NCBI RefSeq assembly: GCF_903933125.1
Contig: NZ_CAIZIZ010000193.1
Coordinates: 1-57,793, forward strand
Source of the DNA: an uncultured Lamprocystis sp.
Lineage (GTDB): Bacteria > Pseudomonadota > Gammaproteobacteria > Chromatiales > Chromatiaceae
Direction of reading: 5' to 3'
DNA length: 57,793 bases
Positions 9,447 to 18,602 of this stretch are shown here, in pieces; position 1 is the first letter of the stretch; each line of letters starts with the position of its first letter. The translations under genes and the position numbers were made by a program. Below the pieces are notes generated by a model. That model worked only from the letters and a program-made list of their open reading frames with translations. It was not told the origin of the DNA and made no database searches.

Positions 9447-10244
9447 TCAGCCGGCCAGGAACAGCCGTTCCAGATGGTGCGCGACGGATTCGTCCGTGTT
9501 GTTGCCGATGACTTGCAACCCCGGCAGCGCCTGCTTGAGGCGCGGATCCGCGTTCTCCATGACGATCCCGGTGCCGACCTGGGTGAGCATTTCCAGGTCG
9601 TTCATCCCATCACCGAAGGCGAGAATCTGCGCCAGGCCGATCCCCAGTCGTTGCGCGACCCCGGCGAGCGCGGCGCCCTTGGAAACGCCAAGGGCCATGA
9701 TCTCGAGTGTCACGGGGAGCGAAAAGGTGGTGGTGACGCGATCGCCGAAGCGGTCCAGGACCGACTGCTCGATCTCCAGCAGGCGCTCATGATCGCCGAA
9801 GAAAAACACCTTCAGCACATTGGTGCCGTCGATGGTCGCCAGATCGACGATGCGATAGCTGAACCCGGAGTCCTGATGGTAGCTCAACAGATAGGGCTCC
9901 GGGCGGGCGACCAGCCAGTCAGTCGTGCGATAGATGTTGGTGTGGACATCGGCCCAGGCGGGGTTGGTGATGAGTGCCCGCGCGCATGCCGGGTCCAGTG
10001 ACCAGCAATCGACCAGACGCGACTCGCGGTCATGCACCGCGGCACCGTTGGATGAGATCAGACAGCCGTGACCACCGAGCTGGTTCGCGTAGGTCCGGAT
10101 GTCCTGAAAGTGGCGGCCCGAGGCCAGCATCAGATCGACATCGCGTTCGCGCAGCCGGGCGAGGACCGACAGGGTGTAGTCGCCGAGCCGATGCTCCGGA
10201 TTGAGCAGGGTCCCGTCGAGGTCACAGACCACGAGTTTGTACAT
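9447..10244 (-). CDS. Cof-type HAD-superfamily hydrolase (sugar-phosphate phosphatase)
   Basis: A 265-residue Cof/YbiV-like HAD phosphatase. Motif I is at the N-terminus (VVCDLDGTLL, Asp nucleophile and acid/base). Motif II is LMLASGR, motif III has the Lys in NVLKVFFFG or VSKGAAL, and motif IV is FGDGMNDLEML. The large cap between motifs II and III marks subtype C2. Such enzymes hydrolyse sugar phosphates and similar metabolites. It is the last gene of the zwf2-pgi-glgX-gnd-zwf1 operon, 60 nt after zwf1, which suggests housekeeping of hexose or pentose phosphates. The exact substrate cannot be read from sequence. Confidence 0.85.
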   Translation of the reverse strand: MYKLVVCDLDGTLLNPEHRLGDYTLSVLARLRERDVDLMLASGRHFQDIRTYANQLGGHGCLISSNGAAVHDRESRLVDCWSLDPACARALITNPAWADVHTNIYRTTDWLVARPEPYLLSYHQDSGFSYRIVDLATIDGTNVLKVFFFGDHERLLEIEQSVLDRFGDRVTTTFSLPVTLEIMALGVSKGAALAGVAQRLGIGLAQILAFGDGMNDLEMLTQVGTGIVMENADPRLKQALPGLQVIGNNTDESVAHHLERLFLAG

Positions 10245-10304
10245 GAGTGTGTTCCGGTAGGCCGTTCAGCGCCATCGCAATCAGGAGCAAACAGGTTCTT
10301 GAAG

Positions 10305-11858
10305 TCATTGTCCGCAGCGTGTTGGACTCGGAGTGGCGATCGGCCGCCAGCGGCGCCCGTCGTGGCGCAGCAAGTCCTCGGCGGCCTCCGGTCCCCAAGT
10401 GCCGGCGGCATAGTTGGGGAAGTTGCGGGCCGGCAGGGCCTGCCAGACATCCATCACCGACTCCACGATCTCCCAGCCCTTCTCGACCGTATCGGCGTGC
10501 TTGAATAGCGTGGCGTCCCCATGCATGCAGTCGTAGATCAGCGTCTCGTAGCCGGTGGCGGGCGCGTTGCCGAAATAGTCCGCGTAACAAAAATCCATGT
10601 TGACGGTGCCGATGCGCATGGTCGGCCCCGGAACCTTGGCGCTGAACCCCAATTGGATGCCCTCGTCGGGCTGGATGCGCAGCACCATCATATCCGGATT
10701 CATGTCTTCCAGGTCCATGCCCTTGAACATGGTGGTCGGCGCCTTTTTGAACTGGATGGCGACCTCGGTATATTGGGCGGGCAGGCGCTTGCCGGTGCGC
10801 AGATAAAAAGGGACGCCGGCCCAACGCCAGTTGTCCATGGTGAGTTTCAGCGCGGCGAAGGTCTCAGTGCGGGAGTTCGGATTGACTCCGGGTGAATTGC
10901 GATAAGCCTGGACCTGCTCCCCATTCGGCATCCTGCCTTCGCCATACTGGCCGCGCACCGCATGGGTTAGCACCTGTTCCGGGGTCAGCGGCTCGATGGC
11001 GTCCAGCACCTTGTTGATTTCGTCGCGCACCGCGCAGGAGTCGAATGAATTGGGTGGTTCCATCGCCAGGAAACCCAAGAGTACCAGCAGGTGGTTGGGG
11101 ATCATGTCGCGCAGGGCGCCGGCTTCCTCGTAATAGGCCCCGCGGTGTTCGACGCCGACCGATTCGGCCACTGTGATCTGTACATGGTCGATGTGCTGGC
11201 GGTTCCACAGCGGCTCGATGAAGCCGTTGGAGAACCGGAAGACCATGATGTTCTGGACCGTCTCTTTGCCCAGATAGTGGTCGATGCGGTAGATCTGCTC
11301 CTCGTCCATGGTCTCATGGAGCATCCCGTTAAGTTCTTTGGCCGACTCCAGGTCGTGGCCGAAAGGTTTTTCGATGATCACCCGGCGCCAGTCGTCCGGG
11401 GTTTCAGCGGTGAGTCCGACCTCACCCAGCAGACGGGTGATGCCGCCGAACAGGCTGGGCGGAACGGCGAGATAGAACAGATAGTTGCCCTCGGTGCCGC
11501 GTTCGGCGTCGAGGCGCGTGAGATGCTCGCACAAGGCCATGTGACTCTCGACATCGGTGAAATCGGCCTTCATGTAGTGCAGTTGGCCGCACAGCCGATC
11601 CCAGGTCTGCGCGTCCCAGGCGCTCCCGACATGTTGGCGCACCTCCGCGGCCAGCAGGTCACGGTAAGCGCCGTCATCCAGCTCCAGCCGGTCGAGCCCG
11701 AGGACCGCGAAGGTGTCCGGCAGCAGTCCGCCGTGGCACAGGTGGAACAGTGCCGGGATCAGCTTGCGCTTGGTTAGATCCCCGCCGGCGCCGAAGATGA
11801 TCATGACGCAGGGCGGAGCCGGCGCGGCTGTCTCGGAACTCATGTGCTGGTGTGACAC
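10305..11858 (-). CDS. zwf: Glucose-6-phosphate 1-dehydrogenase (copy 1)
   Basis: This enzyme oxidises glucose-6-phosphate to 6-phosphogluconolactone with reduction of NAD(P)+, the first step of the oxidative pentose phosphate pathway. The coenzyme motif IFGAGGDLTKRKL is canonical, and the substrate/catalytic motif [13 protein letters not shown] is intact. The C-terminal domain contains [11 protein letters not shown] chose the GTG at 11858 because AGGAG lies 6-7 nt upstream; an ATG at 11843 is the alternative. The protein is 517 residues. It starts 30 nt after gnd, so the two oxidative-branch enzymes are adjacent. A second, divergent zwf copy sits at 16994-18475. Confidence 0.93.
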   Translation of the reverse strand: MSHQHMSSETAAPAPPCVMIIFGAGGDLTKRKLIPALFHLCHGGLLPDTFAVLGLDRLELDDGAYRDLLAAEVRQHVGSAWDAQTWDRLCGQLHYMKADFTDVESHMALCEHLTRLDAERGTEGNYLFYLAVPPSLFGGITRLLGEVGLTAETPDDWRRVIIEKPFGHDLESAKELNGMLHETMDEEQIYRIDHYLGKETVQNIMVFRFSNGFIEPLWNRQHIDHVQITVAESVGVEHRGAYYEEAGALRDMIPNHLLVLLGFLAMEPPNSFDSCAVRDEINKVLDAIEPLTPEQVLTHAVRGQYGEGRMPNGEQVQAYRNSPGVNPNSRTETFAALKLTMDNWRWAGVPFYLRTGKRLPAQYTEVAIQFKKAPTTMFKGMDLEDMNPDMMVLRIQPDEGIQLGFSAKVPGPTMRIGTVNMDFCYADYFGNAPATGYETLIYDCMHGDATLFKHADTVEKGWEIVESVMDVWQALPARNFPNYAAGTWGPEAAEDLLRHDGRRWRPIATPSPTRCGQ

Positions 11859-11888
11859 GGGGCTCTCCTGAGGTCGGCTAAGCAAAAA

Positions 11889-12908
11889 TTATATGGCCTT
11901 GGGTTGTTCGTGGTGCCCGCCGAACTGGTAGCGCATGGCCGAGAGCAACTGATTGGCGAAGTCGGCCTCGCCGCGGGAGTTGAAACGTTCATAGAGCGCG
12001 GTCGTCAGGAGCGGTGCCGGGGTTCCGGTTTCGATGGCGGCGAGCGCGGTCCAGCGTCCCTCGCCGGAGTCGGAGACGCGTCCGCTGAACTGCTTGAGGT
12101 CCGGATCGGCCAGCAGGGCGTTGGCGCTCAGATCCAGCAGCCAGGAGGCGACGACACTGCCGCGCCGCCACACCTCGGCAACCGCGCCCAGGTCGATTGC
12201 GTACTGATAGTGCTCCGGGTTGCTCAAAGGGGCGGTCTCGGCATCGGCCGGCCGGTCGGCGCGCCCGACGCCCGCGTGTTTGAGCAGGTTGAAGCCCTCC
12301 GCATAGGCCGCCATCAGGGCATACTCGATGCCGTTGTGAACCATCTTCACGAAGTGACCAGCGCCGTTCGGGCCGCAGTGCAGGTACCCCTGTTCGGCCC
12401 GGTTCGGCGGGCCGTCGCGCCCGGTCGTGCGCTCAATGGTGCCAAGCCCGGGGGCGAGGGCGGCGAAGATGGGGTCCAGGCGCTCCACCGCCTCGGGGTC
12501 GCCGCCGATCATCAGACAGTAACCGCGCTCCAGGCCCCAGACGCCGCCGCTGGTGCCGCAGTCGACGAAGTGAATGCCCAGGGGCCGCAGCCGGTCGGCA
12601 TGAGCCAGATCGTCGCGATAATTGGAGTTTCCGCCGTCGATCAGGGTGTCGCCCGCGCTCAGATGGGGCACCAGGTCGTCGATGACATGATCGACCACCG
12701 CGGCCGGGACCATGATCCAGGCATTACGCGGCTGGGTGAGTCGGGCACAGAAATCGGCTAGGTCGGCGGCGGCGACCGCCCCCTCCGCGACCAGCGCGGC
12801 CGCCGCCGCCGCATCCCGATCGTAGACCACACACTGATGCCCGGCGCGCAGCAGACGCAGGACCATATTGGCGCCCATCCGGCCGAGACCGATCATTCCG
12901 AGTTGCAT
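11889..12908 (-). CDS. gnd: 6-phosphogluconate dehydrogenase, decarboxylating (short GndA-type)
   Basis: This enzyme converts 6-phosphogluconate to ribulose-5-phosphate and CO2 with NAD(P)H formation. The N-terminus has the Rossmann motif GLGRMGANM. The catalytic region holds DGGNSNYRDD, CGTSGGVWGLERG and GHFVKMVHNGIEY, with the catalytic Lys in that last motif. At 339 residues it belongs to the short YqeC/GndA class rather than the roughly 470-residue E. coli enzyme. It lies between glgX and zwf1 in the same operon, 30 nt before zwf1. No gene for a lactonase (pgl) is visible in the operon. Confidence 0.92.
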   Translation of the reverse strand: MQLGMIGLGRMGANMVLRLLRAGHQCVVYDRDAAAAAALVAEGAVAAADLADFCARLTQPRNAWIMVPAAVVDHVIDDLVPHLSAGDTLIDGGNSNYRDDLAHADRLRPLGIHFVDCGTSGGVWGLERGYCLMIGGDPEAVERLDPIFAALAPGLGTIERTTGRDGPPNRAEQGYLHCGPNGAGHFVKMVHNGIEYALMAAYAEGFNLLKHAGVGRADRPADAETAPLSNPEHYQYAIDLGAVAEVWRRGSVVASWLLDLSANALLADPDLKQFSGRVSDSGEGRWTALAAIETGTPAPLLTTALYERFNSRGEADFANQLLSAMRYQFGGHHEQPKAI

Positions 12909-12965
12909 GGCGTGATTCCTCTGGTTGTGGTACCGGTGCGGGTTGCTCTTGAAGGCGCATAGCGC

Positions 12966-13078
12966 CGTTGTCGTAATCGAGGTTTTTTTCTCGTTCCCAC
13001 GCTCCAGCGTGGGAATGCCGTCCGGCCGCTCCAGCGGCCGGTGGCGCCACGCGAGGGCTTCCGCGTCGCGAGACTTGC
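12966..13078. repeat. Repeat family D, copy 1, with adjacent TTGTCG motif
   Basis: The gnd-glgX spacer holds GTTGTCGTAATCGAGG, as also seen near 28361 and 42554. From 12990 there are two consecutive hairpins, TCCCACGCTCCAGCGTGGGA and GGCCGCTCCAGCGGCC, then GGCGCCAC and a GCTTCCGCGTCGCG tail. The same order of hairpins occurs at 21697-21804 between panC and panB. The far end abuts and overlaps the glgX stop codon. Confidence 0.8.
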
Positions 13079-15202
13079 TCAGCCCGTAGGTTGGGGTGAG
13101 GAACGAACCCCAACCTCCCGGCTACCCTGCGCTTCGAGCACCACCAGGCTGCGCGGCCCCACCCGGATGCAGCCGCTGACGAGCGATGCCGGGTAATCCG
13201 GCGGAAAAACTCCCGGCTCCGTGGTGGTGTCGACCGCCAGGAGCCAACGCCGGCCCGGCAGCACCGGCACCGCGAACGCCTGCATCTCCTCCCCCATGTT
13301 GAACATCGCGTGCAGCGGCGGTTCCTCCTCCGTGGTCCCCGCCAGGGTGAAGGCCAGGGTGCGGGCCTCCGGATCATCCCAGTCGGGGGCGTCGAGGCTG
13401 ACCCCATGCCAGGCGATGTCCGGCAGGGTCCGGCCGGATTCGATCTGGCCGGTGAGGAAGCGGTCGCGGGTCAGGCTCGGGTGGCGGCGGCGCAGACAGA
13501 TCATGCCGCGGACGAAGTTCAGCATGGGCTGGTTCGCCTGCACCTGGTCCCAGGCAAACCAGGACAAGGCGTTGTTCTGGCAGTAGGTGTTGTTGTTACC
13601 GCGCTGGGTGTGCAGGACTTCGTCGCCCGCCAACAGCATCGGCACACCCTGGCTCAGCATCAGGATGGCGATGAAGTTGCGGGCCTGGCGGCGGCGCAGC
13701 GCGACAATATCGGGGTCGTCGCTCGGCCCTTCGACGCCGCAGTTCCAACTGATGTTGTGATCGCTGCCGTCGCGGTTCTGTTCCCCATTGGATTCGTTGT
13801 GTTTGCGGTCATAGCTCACCAGATCCCAGAGGCTGAAGCCGTCATGGCAGGTGATGAAGTTCACCGAGTTGATGGGCAGGCGCCCGCGCGCTTCATACAG
13901 GTCGCTCGAACCGGCCAGGCGGGTGGCCACCTCGGAGATCAGGCCAGGGTCGCCGCGCACGAACGCGCGCATCAGGTCCCGATAGCGTCCGTTCCATTCG
14001 GCCCAGCGGAAGCCCGGGAAGTCACCCACCTGATAGAGCCCGGCCGCGTCCCAGGCCTCGGCGATGATGTGGGCGCGGTGCAGGTAGGGTGACAACTCGG
14101 TTTGCCATAGCAAGGGGGCGTGGTATTGGGGATTGCCGTCCTCGCCGCGGGCCAGCGCGCTGGCCAGGTCGAAGCGGAAGCCGTCCACGTGCATCTGTTG
14201 TACCCAGTACAGCAGCGAGTCCACCAGGAAGCGGGTGACGATCGGGTGGTTACAGTTGACGGTGTTCCCGCAGCCGGTATAGTCCCGATACAGTCGCCGG
14301 TCGTCGAAGTCCAGGTGATAGAAGACCTCGTTGCCCAGGCCCTTGAGGTTGATGGTCGGCCCGTCCACGCCGCCCTCGGCGGTGTGGTTGAAGACGACAT
14401 CCAGCAAGACGCCGATCCCGGCCCGGTGCAGGGCTTTGACCAGATCGCGGAACTCATCACGGGCGCGCGCCTGTTCCACCGCGAAGTGGGGGTGGGGAGC
14501 GAAGAAGCTGTGAGTGCTGTAACCCCAGTAGTTCGTCAGCCCGCGCCCGGCGGTATCGGGCGGGACGTCCTGGGGGTCGAACGCCATGATCGGCAGCAGT
14601 TCCACATGGGTGATGCCGAGTTGCAGGAGATAGGGGATCTTCTCGATGAGCGCCCGGTAGGTGCCCGGGTGGGTCGTACCGGATGCCGGGTGGCGCGTGA
14701 AACCGGCCAGATGCATCTCGTAGATGACCGCGCGGTTCATCGGGACGTGGATGGGCGCATCGCCCTCCCAGTCATAGTCGTCACGCACCACCATGGCGCG
14801 CATGGCGCTGTCCAGATTGTCGCCGCGAACTCGGGCGCGCTTGCGGTCCCAGAGGCGATCGCTCACGGTGGTCGCCCAGGGGTCCAGGAGCGCCTTGCCG
14901 GGGTCGAACCGACAGCCGCTTTCGCGGGTGTCGCAGGGTCCCGCGGCGCGCCAGTTATAGCAGGTGCCGTCGGGGAGTCCCAGAACCAGCACATGCCAGA
15001 AATAGAAGGTTCGGTTGACCCTGGGGTCGAGTGAGATGATCTGGAAGGGCGCGGCGGCCTCGACGTGATCGAACAGCAGGAGATCCAGCCGGTCGGCCAG
15101 CCGGCTGAAGACGCAAAAGTTCACCCCCGCCGCCGTCACGGTGGCACCGCCCTGCTCCCAGTGGCCGGGAGCGATCTGATAGTGGGACTGGTTCATCCGC
15201 AT
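13079..15202 (-). CDS. glgX: Glycogen debranching enzyme GlgX (isoamylase family, GH13)
   Basis: This enzyme hydrolyses alpha-1,6 branches of glycogen limit dextrins. It has an N-terminal CBM48-like beta domain and a GH13 (beta/alpha)8 barrel. The four conserved regions are visible: DVVFNHTAEG; GFRFDLAS with nucleophile Asp345; AEAW with acid/base Glu382; and TCHDGF with Asp454. The length of 707 residues matches GlgX. I start at the ATG at 15202, just past the pgi stop; an ATG at 15196 is equally possible, and both have weak ribosome-binding sites. Downstream of pgi in the operon, its products would feed glucose-phosphate metabolism. TreX-like isoamylase is the close alternative name. Confidence 0.92.
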   Translation of the reverse strand: MRMNQSHYQIAPGHWEQGGATVTAAGVNFCVFSRLADRLDLLLFDHVEAAAPFQIISLDPRVNRTFYFWHVLVLGLPDGTCYNWRAAGPCDTRESGCRFDPGKALLDPWATTVSDRLWDRKRARVRGDNLDSAMRAMVVRDDYDWEGDAPIHVPMNRAVIYEMHLAGFTRHPASGTTHPGTYRALIEKIPYLLQLGITHVELLPIMAFDPQDVPPDTAGRGLTNYWGYSTHSFFAPHPHFAVEQARARDEFRDLVKALHRAGIGVLLDVVFNHTAEGGVDGPTINLKGLGNEVFYHLDFDDRRLYRDYTGCGNTVNCNHPIVTRFLVDSLLYWVQQMHVDGFRFDLASALARGEDGNPQYHAPLLWQTELSPYLHRAHIIAEAWDAAGLYQVGDFPGFRWAEWNGRYRDLMRAFVRGDPGLISEVATRLAGSSDLYEARGRLPINSVNFITCHDGFSLWDLVSYDRKHNESNGEQNRDGSDHNISWNCGVEGPSDDPDIVALRRRQARNFIAILMLSQGVPMLLAGDEVLHTQRGNNNTYCQNNALSWFAWDQVQANQPMLNFVRGMICLRRRHPSLTRDRFLTGQIESGRTLPDIAWHGVSLDAPDWDDPEARTLAFTLAGTTEEEPPLHAMFNMGEEMQAFAVPVLPGRRWLLAVDTTTEPGVFPPDYPASLVSGCIRVGPRSLVVLEAQGSREVGVRSSPQPTG

Positions 15203-15212
15203 CCCCGCCCGA

Positions 15213-16859
15213 CTAAGCGCGCGCCCCGCGCATGAAGTGTTCGAGCAGCGCCCTGGTGGAGGCGTCATGGTCCGCGGAGACCTGGCCCTCCTGCAGTTCC
15301 TTCAGGATAACCCCGGCGAGCTGTTTACCGAGTTCCACCCCCCACTGATCGAATGAGTTGAGGCCCCAGAGAATGCCCTGGGTGAAGATGCGGTGTTCAT
15401 AGAGTGCGATCAGGGCGCCCAGCGTGTGGGGGGTGAGGCGCTCCATGAGGATGCTGTTGGTCGGCCGGTTGCCGGGGAAGGTGCGGTGACTGGCCAGGAA
15501 TTGCGCGCGCTCTTCGGGCATCCCGGCCGCCCGCAGTTCGGCCAGGGCTTCCTCGAAGGTGCGCCCGCGCATCAGCGCCTCGGTTTGGGCGAAATAGTTC
15601 GCCATGAACTTGGCGTGATGGTCGCCCAGCGGGTTGTGGCTGTGGACGGCGCCGATGAAGTCCGCCGGGATCATCTGGGTGCCCTGGTGGATGAGCTGGT
15701 AGAAGGCGTGCTGGCCGTCGGTGCCGGGCTCGCCCCAGACCACGGGTCCGGTGCTGTAGTCCACGGCGACCCCGTCACGGGTGACCCGCTTGCCGTTGCT
15801 CTCCATATCGCCCTGTTGCAGATAGGCGGGCAGGAAGCGCAGATACTGATCATAGGGCAGCACGGCGTGCGTGCGGGCGCCGGCGAAGTTGGCATACCAG
15901 ACGCCGATCAGACCCAGGATGGCGGGGATGTTTTCGCTGAGGTCCGCATCCCGGAAGTGCTCATCCATCGCATGGGCGCCCTCCAGCAGTTCCACGAAGC
16001 GGTCGAAGCCGACGGCCAGGGCGATCGGCAGGCCGATGGCGGACCACAGTGAGTAGCGTCCGCCCACCCAGTCCCAGAAGCCGAACATGTTGGCGGTGTC
16101 GATACCGAATTCCGCGACCTTGTCGCCATTGGTCGACACGGCCACGAAGTGACGGGCCACCGCCGCCGGGTCTTGCAGCGCCGCCAGGGTCCAGTCCCGC
16201 GCGCTGTTGGCGTTGGTCATGGTCTCCTGGGTGGTGAAGGTCTTGGAGGCCACCACGAAGAGGGTGGTGGCGGGGTCCAGATGGCGGACGGTCTCGGCGA
16301 GGTGGGTGCCGTCGACGTTGGACACGAAATGGACGCGCAACGTGTCGCTGAGATAAGGACCCAGCGCGGCGCAGACCATTTTCGGTCCGAGGTTGGATCC
16401 GCCAATGCCGATGTTGACCACGTCGGTGATGGCGCGGCCCGTGAAACCCTTCCAGTCGCCGGAGCGGACCTGCGTGACGAATACGGCCATGCGCTCCAGC
16501 ACCGCGTTGATCTGCGGCATCACGTCGGCGCCATCGACATAGATCGGCCGGTTCGACCGGTTGCGCAGGGCCACGTGGAGCACGGCCCGTTGCTCGGTGT
16601 TGTTGATCTGGTCGCCCGCGAACATGCGTCGGATCCAGCCCTGCAGATCCACTGCCGCCGCCAGGTCGAACAGGAGCTTGAGCGTCTGGGGCTCGATCAG
16701 GTTCTTGGAGAAGTCGACCCGCAGTCCGGCGGCGGACAGGGTCATGGCCGCGGCGCGCTTGGGGTCGGCCGCGAACAGGTCGCGCATCCGCGTGTCTTTC
16801 ATCTGCTGCCAGTGCCGTTCCAGGGCCTGCCATTGGGGGGTCTGAGTGACGAGCGACAT
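15213..16859 (-). CDS. pgi: Glucose-6-phosphate isomerase
   Basis: Interconverts glucose-6-phosphate and fructose-6-phosphate in the cytoplasm. It is 548 residues, the same size class as E. coli Pgi. The family motifs are present: [37 protein letters not shown] and [15 protein letters not shown]. The ATG at 16859 has a strong AAAGGAGA site about 6 nt upstream, which excludes longer in-frame starts toward 17117. It sits between zwf2 (133 nt upstream) and glgX (10 nt downstream). Confidence 0.95.
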   Translation of the reverse strand: MSLVTQTPQWQALERHWQQMKDTRMRDLFAADPKRAAAMTLSAAGLRVDFSKNLIEPQTLKLLFDLAAAVDLQGWIRRMFAGDQINNTEQRAVLHVALRNRSNRPIYVDGADVMPQINAVLERMAVFVTQVRSGDWKGFTGRAITDVVNIGIGGSNLGPKMVCAALGPYLSDTLRVHFVSNVDGTHLAETVRHLDPATTLFVVASKTFTTQETMTNANSARDWTLAALQDPAAVARHFVAVSTNGDKVAEFGIDTANMFGFWDWVGGRYSLWSAIGLPIALAVGFDRFVELLEGAHAMDEHFRDADLSENIPAILGLIGVWYANFAGARTHAVLPYDQYLRFLPAYLQQGDMESNGKRVTRDGVAVDYSTGPVVWGEPGTDGQHAFYQLIHQGTQMIPADFIGAVHSHNPLGDHHAKFMANYFAQTEALMRGRTFEEALAELRAAGMPEERAQFLASHRTFPGNRPTNSILMERLTPHTLGALIALYEHRIFTQGILWGLNSFDQWGVELGKQLAGVILKELQEGQVSADHDASTRALLEHFMRGARA

Positions 16860-16993
16860 GGGCTTCTCCTTTGGTTGGTAACTCTTATCGGTGGTAGCGC
16901 TATTCTGGTTCGGTCGATGTTGTCCGAGCCCCGTGCGGAGCGCGCCAAGCCTAGCACGACCGGTGGTTCCAGGCTGACCGCAATTGGGCTGCT

Positions 16994-18475
16994 TCAGTCC
17001 GCCGCGTCGAGCCCGTTGCGCCAGTCCTGGTCCTCCCGATCGAACAGCCGGTTGGCCTCCGCCGGTCCCCAGGACCCGGCAGCGTAGGTGTGGATATAGT
17101 CCCGCTCGGTGGCCCATAACTGCAACACCGGATCCACCACCTGCCAGGCCCAGTTGACCTCGTCGGCACGCAGGAAGTGGGTATGGTCCCCGGCGATCAC
17201 GTCCAGGATCAAGGCCTCGTAGGCCTCGTTGTGCTCCGGGGACAGTGTGCAGGAGGAGGCGTCCAGGCGTTCGGTACGGGTGCGCATCTCAAGCCCCGGC
17301 TGCTTGACCTGGAGTTCCAGACGCATGCACTCGTGGGGCTGCAGGTTGAGCAGGATCCAGTTCGGCTTGAGTCGCGTGATGGGCGTCGGTTGGAACAACT
17401 GCTGCGGCGGGTGCTTGAAGCGGATGGCGATCATGGAGTTGGTTCCGGTCAGCCGCTTGCCGGTGCGCAGATAGAAGGGGACGTTGCGCCAGCGCCAGTT
17501 GTCGATATAGAGCTTGAGTGCCGCGTAGGTCTCGGTCGTGCTGTTCGCGGCAACCCCCGGTTCTTCCAGGTACCCCGGCACCTTGCCCTGGGAATCCCGT
17601 CCCGGCGCGTACTGGGCGCGTAACGCCTGGGCGTGGACCGCCGACCGCGGGATCGGCCGGATCGAGCGCAGGACCTTCACCTTCTCATCGCGCAGCGCCT
17701 CGGCGTCCAGGCTGGGCGGCGGCTCCATGGCGACCAGGGTGAGCAACTGCAGCAGGTGGCTTTGAATCATGTCGCGCAGCGCCCCAATGCCGTCATAAAA
17801 ACCGGCCCGCTCGCCAATGCCCTGGGACTCGGCGTGGGAGATTTGCACATGATCGATATAGTTGCGGTTCCACAGGGGTTCGAGCATGAGGTTGGCGAAG
17901 CGGAACACCAGGATGTTTTGCACTGTGCTCTTGCCGAGATAATGATCGATCCGGTAGACCTGGTCTTCGGCGAAGCAGCGGCGCAGGTGCTGGTCCAAGA
18001 TGCGGGCACTTTCCAGATCGAAGCCGAAGGGTTTTTCCACGACCAGGCGGGACCAGCCCTGGTCCTGCGCGTGCAGCCCCAGAACCGTCAGTTGCTCCGC
18101 CACGATGGCGTAGTGGTGCGGGGCGATGGCCAGATAAAATACCCGGTTGTTCGGTAACTGGTCTTCGTCGTGCAAGCGCCGGGCGAGTTCGGCATAGCCC
18201 GCGGCGGTCTCCAGGTTGCCCTCGGCGAAATGCAGGCGGGCCAGCAGCGGCTCCAGCACCGCCGCTTGCGGGCCGCCCTTGATCCGCGCGGCCAGGATGC
18301 CCTGGACCACGTCGCGCCACTGCGCATCCGACCAGGGCCGACGACCGCAGCCGAGGATGCGGGTCTGCGGATGCAGGTGCCCCGCCGCCTCCAGGTAATA
18401 GAGTGCCGGCAGGAGCTTGAGACCCGCCAGGTTGCCGGTGGCCCCGAAGATGACAATCGTGCATGAATCCAACAT
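16994..18475 (-). CDS. zwf: Glucose-6-phosphate dehydrogenase paralogue (copy 2)
   Basis: A 493-residue second G6PD in the same operon. It has the substrate motif [14 protein letters not shown] and the C-terminal FYLRTGKRL, so it is probably catalytic. The nucleotide-binding motif differs from copy 1: it reads [13 protein letters not shown], with Asn replacing the usual Asp and without the Arg-Lys pair that contacts NADP phosphate in many G6PDs. This may mean altered coenzyme preference or regulation. It is the first gene of the operon, facing glgA across a 127-nt divergent spacer. Overall similarity to copy 1 is moderate, so it is an old paralogue rather than a recent duplicate. Confidence 0.9.
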   Translation of the reverse strand: MLDSCTIVIFGATGNLAGLKLLPALYYLEAAGHLHPQTRILGCGRRPWSDAQWRDVVQGILAARIKGGPQAAVLEPLLARLHFAEGNLETAAGYAELARRLHDEDQLPNNRVFYLAIAPHHYAIVAEQLTVLGLHAQDQGWSRLVVEKPFGFDLESARILDQHLRRCFAEDQVYRIDHYLGKSTVQNILVFRFANLMLEPLWNRNYIDHVQISHAESQGIGERAGFYDGIGALRDMIQSHLLQLLTLVAMEPPPSLDAEALRDEKVKVLRSIRPIPRSAVHAQALRAQYAPGRDSQGKVPGYLEEPGVAANSTTETYAALKLYIDNWRWRNVPFYLRTGKRLTGTNSMIAIRFKHPPQQLFQPTPITRLKPNWILLNLQPHECMRLELQVKQPGLEMRTRTERLDASSCTLSPEHNEAYEALILDVIAGDHTHFLRADEVNWAWQVVDPVLQLWATERDYIHTYAAGSWGPAEANRLFDREDQDWRNGLDAAD

Positions 18476-18529
18476 GGAAGCCCCTTTCGACGAAGGAAAA
18501 ATGTGCTAACGTGGCCGTCGTCAAAAAAC

Positions 18530-18546
18530 TGCCACAACTGGTGGCA
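18530..18546. promoter_or_regulatory. 17-bp perfect inverted repeat between zwf2 and glgA (operator candidate)
   Basis: TGCCAC-AACTG-GTGGCA has two perfect 6-bp arms around a 5-bp centre, in the 127-bp spacer shared by the divergent zwf2 operon and glgA. On the minus strand TTTTTTGACG, a possible -35 element, lies just downstream of it. Its position between divergent carbon-storage genes suggests a common regulator site, but the protein that binds it is unknown. Confidence 0.4.
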
Positions 18547-18602
18547 ACCCCAATCCACCCCCAAGGACGCCCGCGGCGTCCTGCCAGATGCAGGGACCCG
18601 TT

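Noticed and set aside
9313-10001. Plus-strand frames opposite the Cof-type phosphatase
   Set aside because: Only the first part (to about 9440) may be glycosyltransferase remnant. The rest is antisense to clear HAD motifs.
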